64,000 nucleotides of DNA, from assembly GCA_956465555.1 (NCBI GenBank), contig OY101116.1, forward strand, positions 2,418,001 through 2,482,000, written 5' to 3'. This document shows, in pieces, positions 53,794 through 63,389 of the stretch (position 1 is its first letter; the number at the start of each line of letters is the position of its first letter). The notes below the pieces were generated by a model. It was not told the origin of the DNA. It did not search any database and was given only the letters and a program-made list of their open reading frames with translations. Position numbers and translations under genes: made by a program. Source of the DNA: Nitzschia sp. pyKryTriq1. Its lineage: Eukaryota > Bacillariophyta > Bacillariophyceae > Bacillariales > Bacillariaceae.

Positions 53794-54161
53794 AGGCGGC
53801 AGCTGTGCAAGCCCAACCTTTCGGATCACCTGTTGGGAGGTTGGGAGGTTGAGATCTTTTTGTTCTACTTGCTTCATTATGCAACCATCGCAGACCTTTG
53901 ACTGCTCGGTTGAATGTGCTGCTTTTCGATTCAGGCTACAAATCTTCATTTCCACCTAGCTCTTGCTAGCGGCCGTGAACTTGGCTAAGTTCGCCTAGAG
54001 GCACTTGTAAAATAATATGCTACACAGTTTTCGCTAAAAACGTCCCAAGACCCGCACGTCCAAGTTGTAAATAATGTTGTACCAGCATACCAGCGTATAG
54101 TCTAATGTTGCAGATATTTGGTGCCGGCTTTAGTCTTGGCGCCTGCAGATGCTCTTGTGCA
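53794..54161. other. Convergent intergenic gap
   Basis: 3' ends of the cyclin and BTB genes face each other. Nothing else is seen. Confidence 0.4.
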
Positions 54162-55541
54162 CTATCTCCGTTTCAGCTCCTTGATTTGCTTTTTCAACAG
54201 CCGAACCTCTTCCTTTGTGTCTTCCAGTTCATCTTCACATCTCACCAACTCTTTCTTCATACTCCGGTTCACTGCTCGTAGGTCTGAGTTTTCGCTTTTA
54301 AGATCAGCCAAATGACCTTTGCTATCACCCGAGCCCTTATTCATTGATTTGGAATCACACTGTGCTTTGTCAAGGGCGGCAGCCAGAGATGTGGCGAAAA
54401 GGAGAGAGTCAATTTTGGAATCCTTTTCGCGAGAACATGAACCGTTCAGATATTCGTGCAAAGCGGATGCTACGTTGAAATCTAGCCAGCCGTATTCACT
54501 AACGACGGCTGTCGCGCAGCGTTCACAGAGAACGATAAGTCCACTCCACTCCTCCGACTCTGGGGCGATATCCCGTGAATCCAGGTCTCGCGCCAGAGCT
54601 GTAAAACCAATGGCGGCCTCGGGCGCGATCATCGGCATGATCTTTTCATCCGTGAGTTCAAGCATAAGCGACAACGTAAAGAGCTTAGGATGCTTCTCAA
54701 GGTATTGGCAGATAACATCACTCAAATGATGACTCAATAATGTATAGTCGTCGACGGATCCTTTGGATGAGTGTCCCATCACTGCAGTTACTATCGATCG
54801 AAATAAGTGGGGTGGCACGCGTAGTACTGCATCCACGTCGAGATGCAGAAAGTTCTCAATGCAAAGTCGCTTTGCAGATTCGGCCAAGCGCTGGTCTTGA
54901 TAGGAATATGCGTTCGAGTAGTATGATGGTCCAGTCTTCAGCGAGAGATCTTTTTGGATAAATTTATTCACCGCTAGCATAAGCCCTTCGCAGTCGAACA
55001 CACGGGCAAGATGACGAACAGACACGGCGTTACTAGCCGTGAAGTCATCCCCAACAACAAGAGTGAGGGATTTGGCATTGGAATTCTTTTGTTGCCCAAC
55101 GTTGTAGATGAAGTCAAGTAGAAGAGGAAAAGACAGGGCATCCTGCTCATCAAGTTCAATTCTTGTGGTCCGAGCCTTACTGCGTGGCGGAATTTTTTCA
55201 CGAAAAATCTTAGCAAAGTATTTGCTGCTTCTTGGACCAGTACTAAGGATACTTTTGTGGACATGGTAATTTTTTGAATCGAATTCGCTCGTGACAACTT
55301 CAATCGTCCAGTCACTGAGGGTCGTCTTTGGATCACCACGCCACGTCGGGACTGGTGCTGAACCGAGGCACATCGCAGCGGTGGCATGGATCTTCGAAAC
55401 ATCGTCATCGCCTTCCATTGGGAAATATAATTCACCACACTGACCCAAGCTGAGGCCTTCTCTTGCTTGAGCTAGCGTCGGCATTTTCCCCAATGATTCG
55501 GCAACAGATTGTCGTGTTTGATTTACAAGGTGATGAAACAT
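54162..55541 (-). CDS. BTB-domain-like protein with C-terminal coiled coil
   Basis: ATG at 55541 (MFHHLVNQTRQSV) gives 459 residues in one exon; three codons further up the frame is open but begins with GTG. A BTB/POZ-like fold is suggested near residues 90-190: SDWTIEVVTSEFDSKNYHVH, KSILSTGPRSSKYFAKIF, LDEQDALSFPLLLDFIYNV and NAVSVRHLARVFDCEGLML, followed by a BACK-like helical part (AESAKRLCIENFLHLDVDAV, LFRSIVTAVMGHSS). BTB proteins dimerise and often link substrates to Cullin-3 ubiquitin ligases. The last 60 residues form a charged coiled coil (LRAVNRSMKKELVRCEDELE, EVRLLKKQIKELKRR). I recall BTB proteins of similar layout in other diatoms but cannot verify this. Substrate or partner is unknown. 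Confidence 0.75.
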   Translation of the reverse strand: MFHHLVNQTRQSVAESLGKMPTLAQAREGLSLGQCGELYFPMEGDDDVSKIHATAAMCLGSAPVPTWRGDPKTTLSDWTIEVVTSEFDSKNYHVHKSILSTGPRSSKYFAKIFREKIPPRSKARTTRIELDEQDALSFPLLLDFIYNVGQQKNSNAKSLTLVVGDDFTASNAVSVRHLARVFDCEGLMLAVNKFIQKDLSLKTGPSYYSNAYSYQDQRLAESAKRLCIENFLHLDVDAVLRVPPHLFRSIVTAVMGHSSKGSVDDYTLLSHHLSDVICQYLEKHPKLFTLSLMLELTDEKIMPMIAPEAAIGFTALARDLDSRDIAPESEEWSGLIVLCERCATAVVSEYGWLDFNVASALHEYLNGSCSREKDSKIDSLLFATSLAAALDKAQCDSKSMNKGSGDSKGHLADLKSENSDLRAVNRSMKKELVRCEDELEDTKEEVRLLKKQIKELKRR

Positions 55542-56435
55542 GGTTTCCACTCGATTTTTTGAAGCTGATTTCTACTGAAAATGCGTCTCTTTTTTGGATT
55601 GCGATGGCACTTGAGAGAGAGAGGAGAGATAACACCGACTTGTTACTTGTTCGTCCAAAATCCAAAAGCCGAGAGGTGGTGGGTGGTGGGAGTGAGGAGT
55701 GAGATGCCAAAAAGTGCATTTTTTGAAACGAAGAAACAAGCGCAAACTTTGATCAAACAATGGGATCTGGGCGCGCGCCAGCAGTGATACTGGTGTTCGT
55801 TTCAGTGTCGTTCCAGCGATTTTTATGCATACTGTACCTGGTACGTTCAGTAGGATCAGATCCGTCTGAGCCCCGCGCGAGCCGACGCAACAAGAGTAGA
55901 CGACTCGCACAGTAGTATCGGTACCAGTACTGTGCGTATAGTACCGTACCGTACCGGAACACGACGCGGTACTGTAGACATACCGGTACTGTACAGGTAC
56001 CTGGTACTGGTATGTACAGTTCAGTACCCGTACCGCTACTGTTTACTTGCACCGGGCGTACCGGTAGTCTACCGGTAAGTACACCTGGTACCTGGTACTG
56101 GTACTGTACAAGTACGAGTACGGCACGCAGTAGTATCTGGAAGTGAGTTTGCTCGCCCGCGCGCGCAGGACGCACTCTGACGGCGGAGGCAGGAGGGAGA
56201 CGCGAGACGACGAGACGACGAGCGAAGAGCGAGAGGGACGAAAACTTCTTCTGCCTTCTGCCTTCCTGATGCCTTAATGCTAGACTAGCTGTTTAATGTT
56301 TGTTGATGAAAGATACGATCAATCAAAGTGCAGGGTCTCTCACATTCTCACTATCGGTACTACATGTAGTACGTATACGCTCCACAGGTCTACTCAATAT
56401 TCGTCCTTGCATTTTAAAGTAGGCCACGTTTCAAG
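55542..56435. other. Palindrome-rich divergent gap
   Basis: No gene. 55840-56140 is nearly all GTAC/CCGG words, with one of the longest unbroken tracts in the window; 56150-56240 is GA/CG-rich. Confidence 0.5.
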
Positions 56436-57116
56436 ATGAGGTCACCAGTTACTAGTAGGACTATTATTGGAGGAGCATCTTTTCGCACATTTCGGTGTCT
56501 TTGGATGCTGGAAGAACTGGGAATCCCATACACCCATTTATCAGCATCGCCCGGAAGCGAAGAGGTTTTCCGTTACAATCCTTTGGGGAAGATTCCCGTA
56601 TTTGTGGAGGAAGATGGTTTTTCGATGTATGAAAGTGCAGCTATCAACACATTCCTAGGTGACAAATATCGTGCCGTGAATGCTTCCTTGATTCCACCTC
56701 CTGGCACCAATATCCGTGGGCTTTACGAACAAACTGTATCGGTTCTCACTAATGAGATGGACTCTCAAGCTCTTTGGATTCATAGAAAACATGAATCGCT
56801 GGGGGATATATTTACCCATATCCCCGAAGCTGTGACGCATGCAAGAAAATATTTTAATAAGACCAACCGATCCCTGGTGGGGCAACTGACAGATCGTGGA
56901 CCATATTTGCTTGGCAGCGATTTTACGGCAGCCGACATTCTCTATGTTCATTGCTTGGATTGGAGCAAAGTCATCGGGTGGGACGAAAAATGGAAAGCAG
57001 ATCCTATTGTGGAGACATATTTGAAGCTATGTAAAGCGCGACCCGCTTACGTGAAGGTTGCCGAAATGAGAAGGCTGGAGCAGGAAAGCCAAGTCAGCAC
57101 TCAGAGCAACTTGTAA
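56436..57116 (+). CDS. Glutathione S-transferase
   Basis: Single exon, 226 residues, normal for soluble GSTs. The thioredoxin-like domain covers about residues 8-82: TIIGGASFRTFRCLWMLEEL (with Ser/Arg in the position of the GSH-activating residue), YNPLGKIPVFVEEDGFSMYE and SAAINTFLGDKY; the cis-Pro is in KIPVF and the glutathione-binding Glu-Ser in YESAAI. The alpha-helical domain ends with GPYLLGSDFTAADILYVHCL and the helix around ADPIVETYLKLCKARPAY. These enzymes join glutathione to electrophiles or reduce peroxides. The class is unclear; the N-terminal motif is not the SSCSWRVR of the zeta-type domain at 30.4 kb, so the two are not recent copies. No targeting sequence is evident. Confidence 0.9.
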   Translation: MRSPVTSRTIIGGASFRTFRCLWMLEELGIPYTHLSASPGSEEVFRYNPLGKIPVFVEEDGFSMYESAAINTFLGDKYRAVNASLIPPPGTNIRGLYEQTVSVLTNEMDSQALWIHRKHESLGDIFTHIPEAVTHARKYFNKTNRSLVGQLTDRGPYLLGSDFTAADILYVHCLDWSKVIGWDEKWKADPIVETYLKLCKARPAYVKVAEMRRLEQESQVSTQSNL

Positions 57117-57468
57117 CAGGATTGATACTGACAAAGATAGATCAAAATATAGCTCAAGCATCGAAAAATACCACGTCCACCATCACATATGGGCCATCTA
57201 CCGAGAATCTCACAACCACGGATGATCCAATCCTCTTAGCGTTGTCTTGCAAATAGCCGTCACCTGGCGCAAAAAACCGCTGCTCGAGTGTAACGTATTT
57301 TCTCAAACCGAGCACCTAAAATAACGTCATCGAATGAAGACTTGACCGACGGGGTTCAAGGGCGGTTATCGACCATTGTCGTCATTCATTTCAACTTGAA
57401 CGTACAGAACAGCCACCGAAAACTATACCCACTATAGGGTCAGAAGAAACTGGACAGATCTGCAGCAA
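57117..57468. other. Short gap with a coding-like minus-strand stretch
   Basis: Contains the possible exon at 57154-57315 and otherwise nothing recognised. Confidence 0.4.
57154..57315 (-). other. Possible last exon of an unknown small gene
   Basis: Directly after CGTTATTTTAG (a good 3' splice site) the minus strand reads 53 codons to TGA: VLGLRKYVTLEQRFFAPGDG, YLQDNAKRIGSSVVVRFSVD and PYVMVDVVFFDA. Residue use looks like a beta-rich protein. No convincing upstream exon with an ATG was found, so this may be a relic or a gene whose first exon I cannot place. Confidence 0.3.
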
Positions 57469-58612
57469 TTAATGAAGCTCCGTGCATTTTTTTCTCAAGT
57501 CATCAATAGATACCGCACCACATTTGCTGAGAACACCTTTGAGCGAGTTGGATTTCTGGCGAACATCAAGATTGACTGCCCGTTCCAAAATATATTTGTA
57601 GGTTTCGATTTCTTTTGGTATGGCGCAGCAAAGACGAAGCACAAGCTTTGGATCAAGGGAGGCACGGTATCGGAATTGTTCGCTGCCATGTGTAATCGTG
57701 GGGCCTTGCCTTTCAAATGGTCGGTGCGGATCCCCACCTAAATAACTTTCAACGCTTCGGAGATCGTCCCAGAGCATTTCTTGGCGAACGGCCAACACGT
57801 TCCGGTGTGGAAATCGATAGATCGTTGCATTTGCATAGTAGAAATAGTTGAAGTACATGTGATTCGAGGGCCCTAGCAAAGAAGAAGCAAGATGAGGTAT
57901 AACTCTAGAGTACACACCGTGGAAGCAAAGAAAACCCATCATTCGTACCTTCAGGGCCCCTCCCTTGGACCGTTTCCAATGCCAGAGCTGAGCAACCCGT
58001 CGAACCCTTCACCGTTGAGACGACCATTGCTTTGACAAAATCGTCAATGACCGGAAAGCATATTTTATAAAAGTTGATTCCCCACGGACTGTTATCCTTC
58101 TTCAGATTGCATGCCGCACTTGGTCTGTTCGGCACACAATTGTCCAGGTGCATGTATTGAAACCAGCTAATAATGCGATCAATTGGATTCCGGATGCTGA
58201 CCATGAATGCAGTAGAATTTTTCAGGCTTCCCTTTGGTTTGAGCTTGTCGCAGTGTAGAGAGCCCACTGTTGCCTGGGACAAGAAAGATTCCTCGCCCTG
58301 AAAGTGCTCAAAACATTCTTCTTTCATCAACGCATTCCTTCGTAGTTTGCAACTGAGCTTGATTCTCCACTGGATAGTTTCGCCACCGGTCTTTCCCACG
58401 TGTACGAAAACAATACTCTGGTTTCTTCCGATACCATGTAACCGCATTTCCCTCGCTTCGGGGGGATTCTGATCCATGTGCTGCAGCATGGAGGAATTCA
58501 AGACCGAGTCTTCATTGGAAGGCAAACTTGCCAGTGTCCACAGGAACGCAGCAGCGAAGAAGAGAAGCAGAAACAACACATGTGGCGACAATGTCTTCTT
58601 GCGACGAGGCAT
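57469..58612 (-). CDS. Type II membrane sulfotransferase-like protein, two exons
   Basis: Exons 58612-57949 and 57872-57469, 77-bp intron (GT-AG), 355 residues. A basic N-terminus (MPRRKKTLSPH) and one helix (VLFLLLFFAAAFLWTLASL) make a Golgi-type signal anchor. The luminal part starts with SIVFVHVGKTGGETIQWRIK, whose GKTGGET matches the 5'-phosphosulfate loop of PAPS-using sulfotransferases, and AFMVSIRNPIDRIISWFQYM matches the 3'-phosphate motif (R-NP-DR--S-Y type). Several Cys (CKLRR, CFEHF, CVPNRPSAAC) may form disulfides. Such enzymes transfer sulfate to cell-surface sugars; diatoms secrete sulfated polysaccharides, so that is a reasonable but unproven role. The C-terminal half has no other motif I recognise. 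Confidence 0.8.
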
Positions 58613-59546
58613 GCCGAGGAAATTTTAGGAGCGAATGGAACTAATCCATTTGGCGTGACAATAGGCCTCGAACTCGAAATGGATATTATACGTCAACGAT
58701 GTGCGGAGAGATGATGAATGCTCAAAATACCATGGAACAGTCATGAGCTGTCCACTTCTTTACGCCCTGCCTCTCAGTGGTAACGGTACTCGTCTGTCTG
58801 TAGCTAATAGAGTAACAGGCACGGTAGTTAAATAGAGAGAGAGAGAGACTAAACATAACGCAACCGGCAACCATACCGGGTGCCGTCATGTCGGAGGGTG
58901 AATTGGAGCCTCCGTGTGACTCGATATGAATCACATCATGGCTCATGCTACCGGTACTGTCTTACTACCAAATAATATCATGGAGGGAGTTTTATGTTGG
59001 ATTGTTCTGCTACAGTGCCGGTACCGGCACTGCGTATGTATACGGTACTGTGGATGTTACCGTGGAACCTGGTACATGTTCTACTTAACGCCAATCGGAA
59101 GCACCTCATAAAGTGTCGATATGGTGACACCGGTACCGTACCTGGTACCGGTACGGTACCAGGTACCAGTAGAGGAGGCAGGAGGAGGAGGAGGAGGAGG
59201 GGAGGGGAGGACAGTCCAGTACGTGTACTCGTACCAGTCGTCGTCGCGGATGTGCGACCGACACGAATGAACGAAGTCGCGGATGTGATCATACTGTACG
59301 CGCATACCTCATACCGGTACCACAGGTACTTGTACCGTACAGCACAGGGGGGGGGGGGGATCTGATCCAATTCTACCTTTTGTACTTGGTATGCATACAG
59401 TATGTACCTGGTATCACAGCGTGACGAAACATCGAACGAACATCGAACACATTATGCCTGCGCAGATTTCGAAATTCCCGATTAATTGTCTGCGCCTTGT
59501 TTGACAATAGTGAATTCGTTTTGATGATTCGTCTTCCCGAACAATA
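58613..59546. other. Divergent gap, palindrome-rich
   Basis: No gene. GTAC/CCGG words at 59015-59170 and 59295-59345, a GGAGGA run at 59173-59210, and an 11-13-base G run near 59347-59359. Confidence 0.5.
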
Positions 59547-60476
59547 ATGAGCCAAGCGTACGCTATTGTACCTAGTATTGGTGGTGTGGCCCTCCTAGTG
59601 GGAGGCACGGCTGCCTTTGCGATAGATCGTGCCGATTTGGTGGCCGACGCGACCGAACTCCGCCCCATTTTCCTGCGCTACACATCCCAAGCGACGTTTG
59701 CCTTGAAGAAGCGCCCTCATTGGATCTTTTTGGGGGCAGTTTGCATTTTTTCGCCATGTCTCATGGTCACGGCACAGTGGCAAGGAGAGCTAGTGAGTGC
59801 CTTCGACGAAGATTTGCAAGGACAAATCATTTTGTACGCAACTGCGTGTGCCGTGGGCGGCTTTGGAGTGGCACTACTTCCCATGGGAAACGCTTTGGGG
59901 ACTGTGGTTCATACCGTCATGGCAGGCATCTTCGCCGCCTTTGGCATAAATTATGCATTTCGTGCGTACTCCGTGGCCGACGAACTAGGCAACGACAGGG
60001 TGGCCAGCCTGCGACTGGGTTTGGCGTTGTTGGGAAGCCTGGGAGGAGTCGTCACCATCTTTTGCGTGTACCCGGGCGTGGCGGGAACGAGCGCGCTGGA
60101 AGCCCATAAGAAGATTATGCAACAAAATCCCGATGCCACGCCAGAAACTCAAGGTGTGTTGACACCCCGGGGAATACTGATGGCACGATTGGGAGAAACA
60201 GCCCTTGCGGTGGGCCAAATTTCCATTGCCCTTGCCATGGCGCTAACACTTCTCTCGGCGGCAGGCGAAGTTGGAGACGTTTCAGACAGTCCTCCGGCTG
60301 CCTGGATTGTCGGAGTTGTGTCCGGAATTGCAATGTGCCTCTTGGCTTCCGTCTTTTATTATACAAATGACAAATGGTACGCAATGTGCCAAGCAGAGAA
60401 ACCAGCACCAGATGACAAAATGGACGATGAGGAGACGAAGAAGAACGACAACATTGAGCTCGACACAAATCCCTAA
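59547..60476 (+). CDS. Multi-pass membrane protein, unknown
   Basis: Single exon, 309 residues. Hydropathy by eye gives six or seven membrane helices: AIVPSIGGVALLVGGTAAFA, WIFLGAVCIFSPCLMVTA, IILYATACAVGGFGVALLPM, GTVVHTVMAGIFAAFGINYA, LGLALLGSLGGVVTIFCVYP, ALAVGQISIALAMALTLLSA and WIVGVVSGIAMCLLASVFYY. Loops are short and the C-terminal 35 residues (KPAPDDKMDDEETKKND) are strongly charged and probably cytosolic. There is no cleavable signal peptide and no motif of a known transporter, channel or enzyme that I can see. The small, Gly/Ala-rich helices suggest tight packing. The family is not recognised. Confidence 0.75.
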   Translation: MSQAYAIVPSIGGVALLVGGTAAFAIDRADLVADATELRPIFLRYTSQATFALKKRPHWIFLGAVCIFSPCLMVTAQWQGELVSAFDEDLQGQIILYATACAVGGFGVALLPMGNALGTVVHTVMAGIFAAFGINYAFRAYSVADELGNDRVASLRLGLALLGSLGGVVTIFCVYPGVAGTSALEAHKKIMQQNPDATPETQGVLTPRGILMARLGETALAVGQISIALAMALTLLSAAGEVGDVSDSPPAAWIVGVVSGIAMCLLASVFYYTNDKWYAMCQAEKPAPDDKMDDEETKKNDNIELDTNP

Positions 60477-61703
60477 CAGGAGAACTAGTGCAATCCAGAA
60501 TGGTATCAGTAAAAATGCATGCTGGATCTGTCGTGATGGTCGGCCTAGTACCTTTCGTGCAGAGCTGCTGGTGGTGGTTGCTGGTAGTACTACTAAGGTT
60601 CTTCACAGGAATTGATACACTAGTAGGACTCCTCCTCATTACTAGTTCTAGTAGTGTAGTTTGTACTAGTCTAGATTAGCTACACTCCCGGAAATGACAT
60701 GGCTCATCATACTACTACCAACCTGAAGTGCTGGAGTGAGTTCCTCGACAAACGGACGAAAAAGATGGGAACTCGGGCGAGCACAGTCTCACAAAGCCTC
60801 TCGATGCGCTTGAGGTCCTGAACAACGCCACCGGGGAGGTCATGAACCCTTTGACCGAAGACGAGCCTGACGACAAAACACTAACCGAGCGTTTTCACAA
60901 ATTCTTTCCCCAGATGATTCCCCAGGATTTCAAGATCTCTCCGCTAGAGCCCAACAAGCTCTCATGGATCGTCTCCACTCGCATGAGGGTCAATTGAGTC
61001 GAACTGTTTTACTAGGCCGAAGAAAAGATCTACCTTCGCCTCATGCTATGAAACTTCCGTTCACGACGCTGGGGTTTCATGATACTTCTTCCAAACCTTT
61101 CAGCATCTGTCCATCATCAATGTATTAAGTGTAATCATGAAACTGCAAAAGATCTTTCCAAACCGCTTCCGGCAGTTCCAGATTGATCAAGATCCCATCT
61201 TCAGTTTCATCTAAAATAGTCTCACAATTTCCAAAATCACAAACTCGTGAGCTCGCGTATTTACCAGCTACTAGTAGACTAGTCCCGACCGTGGATACCG
61301 TCCGTACGTCGTTCTCATATTCGAAAGCCAGCAGAGATCGGACCTCTCCACTGCACATCATCGATTGAGTCGAGGTTCGAGCTATCTCTACTGTACAAAC
61401 TTCGAGTAGGAGACTTCTTTTTGACGGTCGAACCTTTTCGTCCACAGTCCATAGTCCATACTACTGTAGAATACTCGTACTCCTTATTACTCCTACGTCA
61501 TTACCATCCTTCATTTTACGAAGGATAACTCCAAATTTGGGAGTGGATCAAGAGTCTTTTGTCCTCCTTGATCTGCGGCCCATCAGCATTGAAGTGCTGC
61601 GAATCCACAAGCATTGCGTTTTGCGCATGGGTTCATTTTGTCAAAAGAGTCATCTGCGGTCGTTGTTCCAGTTCTCGTGTTCACCCTACCTCGAACTCTT
61701 GCC
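60477..61703. other. Gap with a coding-like relic and a short minus-strand frame
   Basis: Contains the open stretch at 60740-60997 (separate entry). On the minus strand an ATG frame at 61361-61125 (78 codons, MMCSGEVRSLLAFEYENDVR start) is possible but weak. Triplet TAGTAG words occur at 60590-60680. Confidence 0.4.
60740..60997 (+). other. Coding-like open stretch, unidentified relic or missed exon
   Basis: 85 codons open, with ordinary residue use (PLDALEVLNNATGEVMNPLT, ERFHKFFPQMIPQDFKISPL, EPNKLSWIVSTRMRVN) but no ATG near its start. I do not recognise the family. It could be an old insertion or the remains of a gene. Confidence 0.35.
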
Positions 61704-62933
61704 ATGACTGAATCCAGTGAATTCGTTTCCAGAGCGGCAAAGAAATTAAGACCCAATGTTGAAAATGATGCTATTAGCGGGGAGGAGCTGAGCTATGTCG
61801 AATTTTATTCTGGGATAGGGGGTTGGACCATGGCCCTGGAAGAGGCGATTGGAAGGATACACGAACGGAAGTTTCACCTCCGACGCATCGCGGCTTTGGA
61901 TCACTCCGACCTGTGTACCAAAGTATTTGAGCACAACTTTGGGTCTGATCCGAAATCCTTTGCCGTTGAACGACTCACCTTACAACAAGTGGAAGAATGG
62001 AAAGCCAGCGTATGGGTCATGAGTCCACCTTGCCAACCTCATACTCGGCAGCACTCAAATCAGTCTGAAGATCTGAAGGATCCAAGATCGGCGAGTTTCC
62101 TTCATCTTGTGGATTTGATAAGAAAAATGAAGGTGGAGTGTTTGCCTTCGCTAATTTGCTTGGAAAACGTGGTTGGATTTGAGACTTCGAGAAGCTGTCA
62201 GCTTTGGATCGAAGCCTTGCAAGAGCGAGGTTACAGCATTTGTAGTTTTCATCTCAGCCCAACCCAAGTCGGCTTGCCTAACGATCGTCCCCGACTATTT
62301 TGCGTCGCAGTGCAAAAGAAAATGTCCGAAGAATCCCCAGCCGAAACTGAAGGTCTGCTGTCTTACTTTAATCAATCTTCACCATCGACTATCTTGACAT
62401 CAATTCCTGCCCTGGCAGTCAAGCCAGAGCATGAGATGGTTCTTTCCGATTTGCCTTGTATTTCATCGTTTTTGGACGAACCTTCCGACCATGAGGCTCT
62501 CCAGGTACCATCCAAAGTATTCCAGGGTAGTGCCGCCTGGTGCTTCGATATGGTTGCTCCAAAAAGTCGACGCTCGTCATGCTTTACACAATCGTATGGC
62601 CGATACATTCGAGGGACTGGAAGTGTTTTATATCAAGACGAAAACCGGGAAATAAATTTGATGGCTCCCGAAGATCGTAATTTTGACGAAGATTGGGCAA
62701 ATAATTTTGATTTTACGAAGCTGCGTTACTTTTCAGGAATGGAAATGGCTCGACTGATGGGATTCTCAAACTATTTTTCCTTTCCCTCCAATTGTTCCTA
62801 CAAACAGCAATGGAAACTTATCGGAAATTCTCTGAACGTTCGAGTTGCATCCAGAATTGTAGAACTTGGTCTTCGTTTGATGGCAAAGCCAAAACGTTCA
62901 AAGGGGGTCTTAGAGGACCCTACAGCTTCCTGA
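61704..62933 (+). CDS. DNMT2: Dnmt2-type methyltransferase (tRNA cytosine-5)
   Basis: ATG at 61704 (MTESSEFVSRAAKKL) gives 409 residues in one exon; the frame is open 30 codons further up but begins with TTG. The DNA-methyltransferase fold is complete: motif I YVEFYSGIGGWTMALEEA, motif IV WVMSPPCQPHTRQHSN with the catalytic Cys near residue 110, motif VI CLENVVGFE, motif VIII-like NDRPRLFCVAV. The Dnmt2-specific C-terminal words are present: CFTQSYGRYIRGTGSVL, LRYFSGMEMARLMGFSNYF and WKLIGNSLNVRVASRIVE. Despite its fold, Dnmt2 methylates C38 of tRNA-Asp and a few other tRNAs. The usual CQPFTR reads CQPHTR here, a small change next to the catalytic loop. The protein is otherwise of normal length and looks functional. 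Confidence 0.93.
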   Translation: MTESSEFVSRAAKKLRPNVENDAISGEELSYVEFYSGIGGWTMALEEAIGRIHERKFHLRRIAALDHSDLCTKVFEHNFGSDPKSFAVERLTLQQVEEWKASVWVMSPPCQPHTRQHSNQSEDLKDPRSASFLHLVDLIRKMKVECLPSLICLENVVGFETSRSCQLWIEALQERGYSICSFHLSPTQVGLPNDRPRLFCVAVQKKMSEESPAETEGLLSYFNQSSPSTILTSIPALAVKPEHEMVLSDLPCISSFLDEPSDHEALQVPSKVFQGSAAWCFDMVAPKSRRSSCFTQSYGRYIRGTGSVLYQDENREINLMAPEDRNFDEDWANNFDFTKLRYFSGMEMARLMGFSNYFSFPSNCSYKQQWKLIGNSLNVRVASRIVELGLRLMAKPKRSKGVLEDPTAS

Positions 62934-63389
62934 TCTCTCTTGTGGATAGGGACCTGTTGCCTGTTTGCGAAATCGTCAAGCACAACGTATCTGTGCGGGA
63001 ACGACGCAAGTGGTATCCATTTCGAACTGACGGAGGTTATCGGGACCATAGTTTCTCATTCGAGAAGCCCAAAACATATCTCTGCTCAGACGATGATGAT
63101 GCAAGAGTAGAGGCCAAGATTCTACTTTACGAATACTGTATCGTGTCCGTTGCGAGGTTGCGCGAAGTGCTAGCTGAACATTTGCTTGGTGAAGATCCAT
63201 CACATAGACTCAAAAGGAGTTGCAATCTCGCTGCCATGCTGTCCGTAGTTAGTGTGAGGCAGACGAAATTGAGATGGGATGGGATGGGATTGGATGGAAT
63301 TCATCGCTCATTGAGATCCCTTCGTTGCTCTACGGTACGAATTTGCCAAAGCGAGCCCGAAAGATCAAAGAAAGATTCAGCCGTCGATT
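62934..63389. other. Convergent gap
   Basis: No gene is supported; a GGGAT-type pentamer run is at about 63268-63297. A long plus-strand frame that starts inside the Dnmt2 gene crosses the gap but looks like a shadow. Confidence 0.4.

Noticed and set aside
57469-60476. GST, sulfotransferase and membrane protein as a functional cluster
   Set aside because: They are on different strands, with long gaps and no shared pathway; adjacency alone is not evidence in this genome type.
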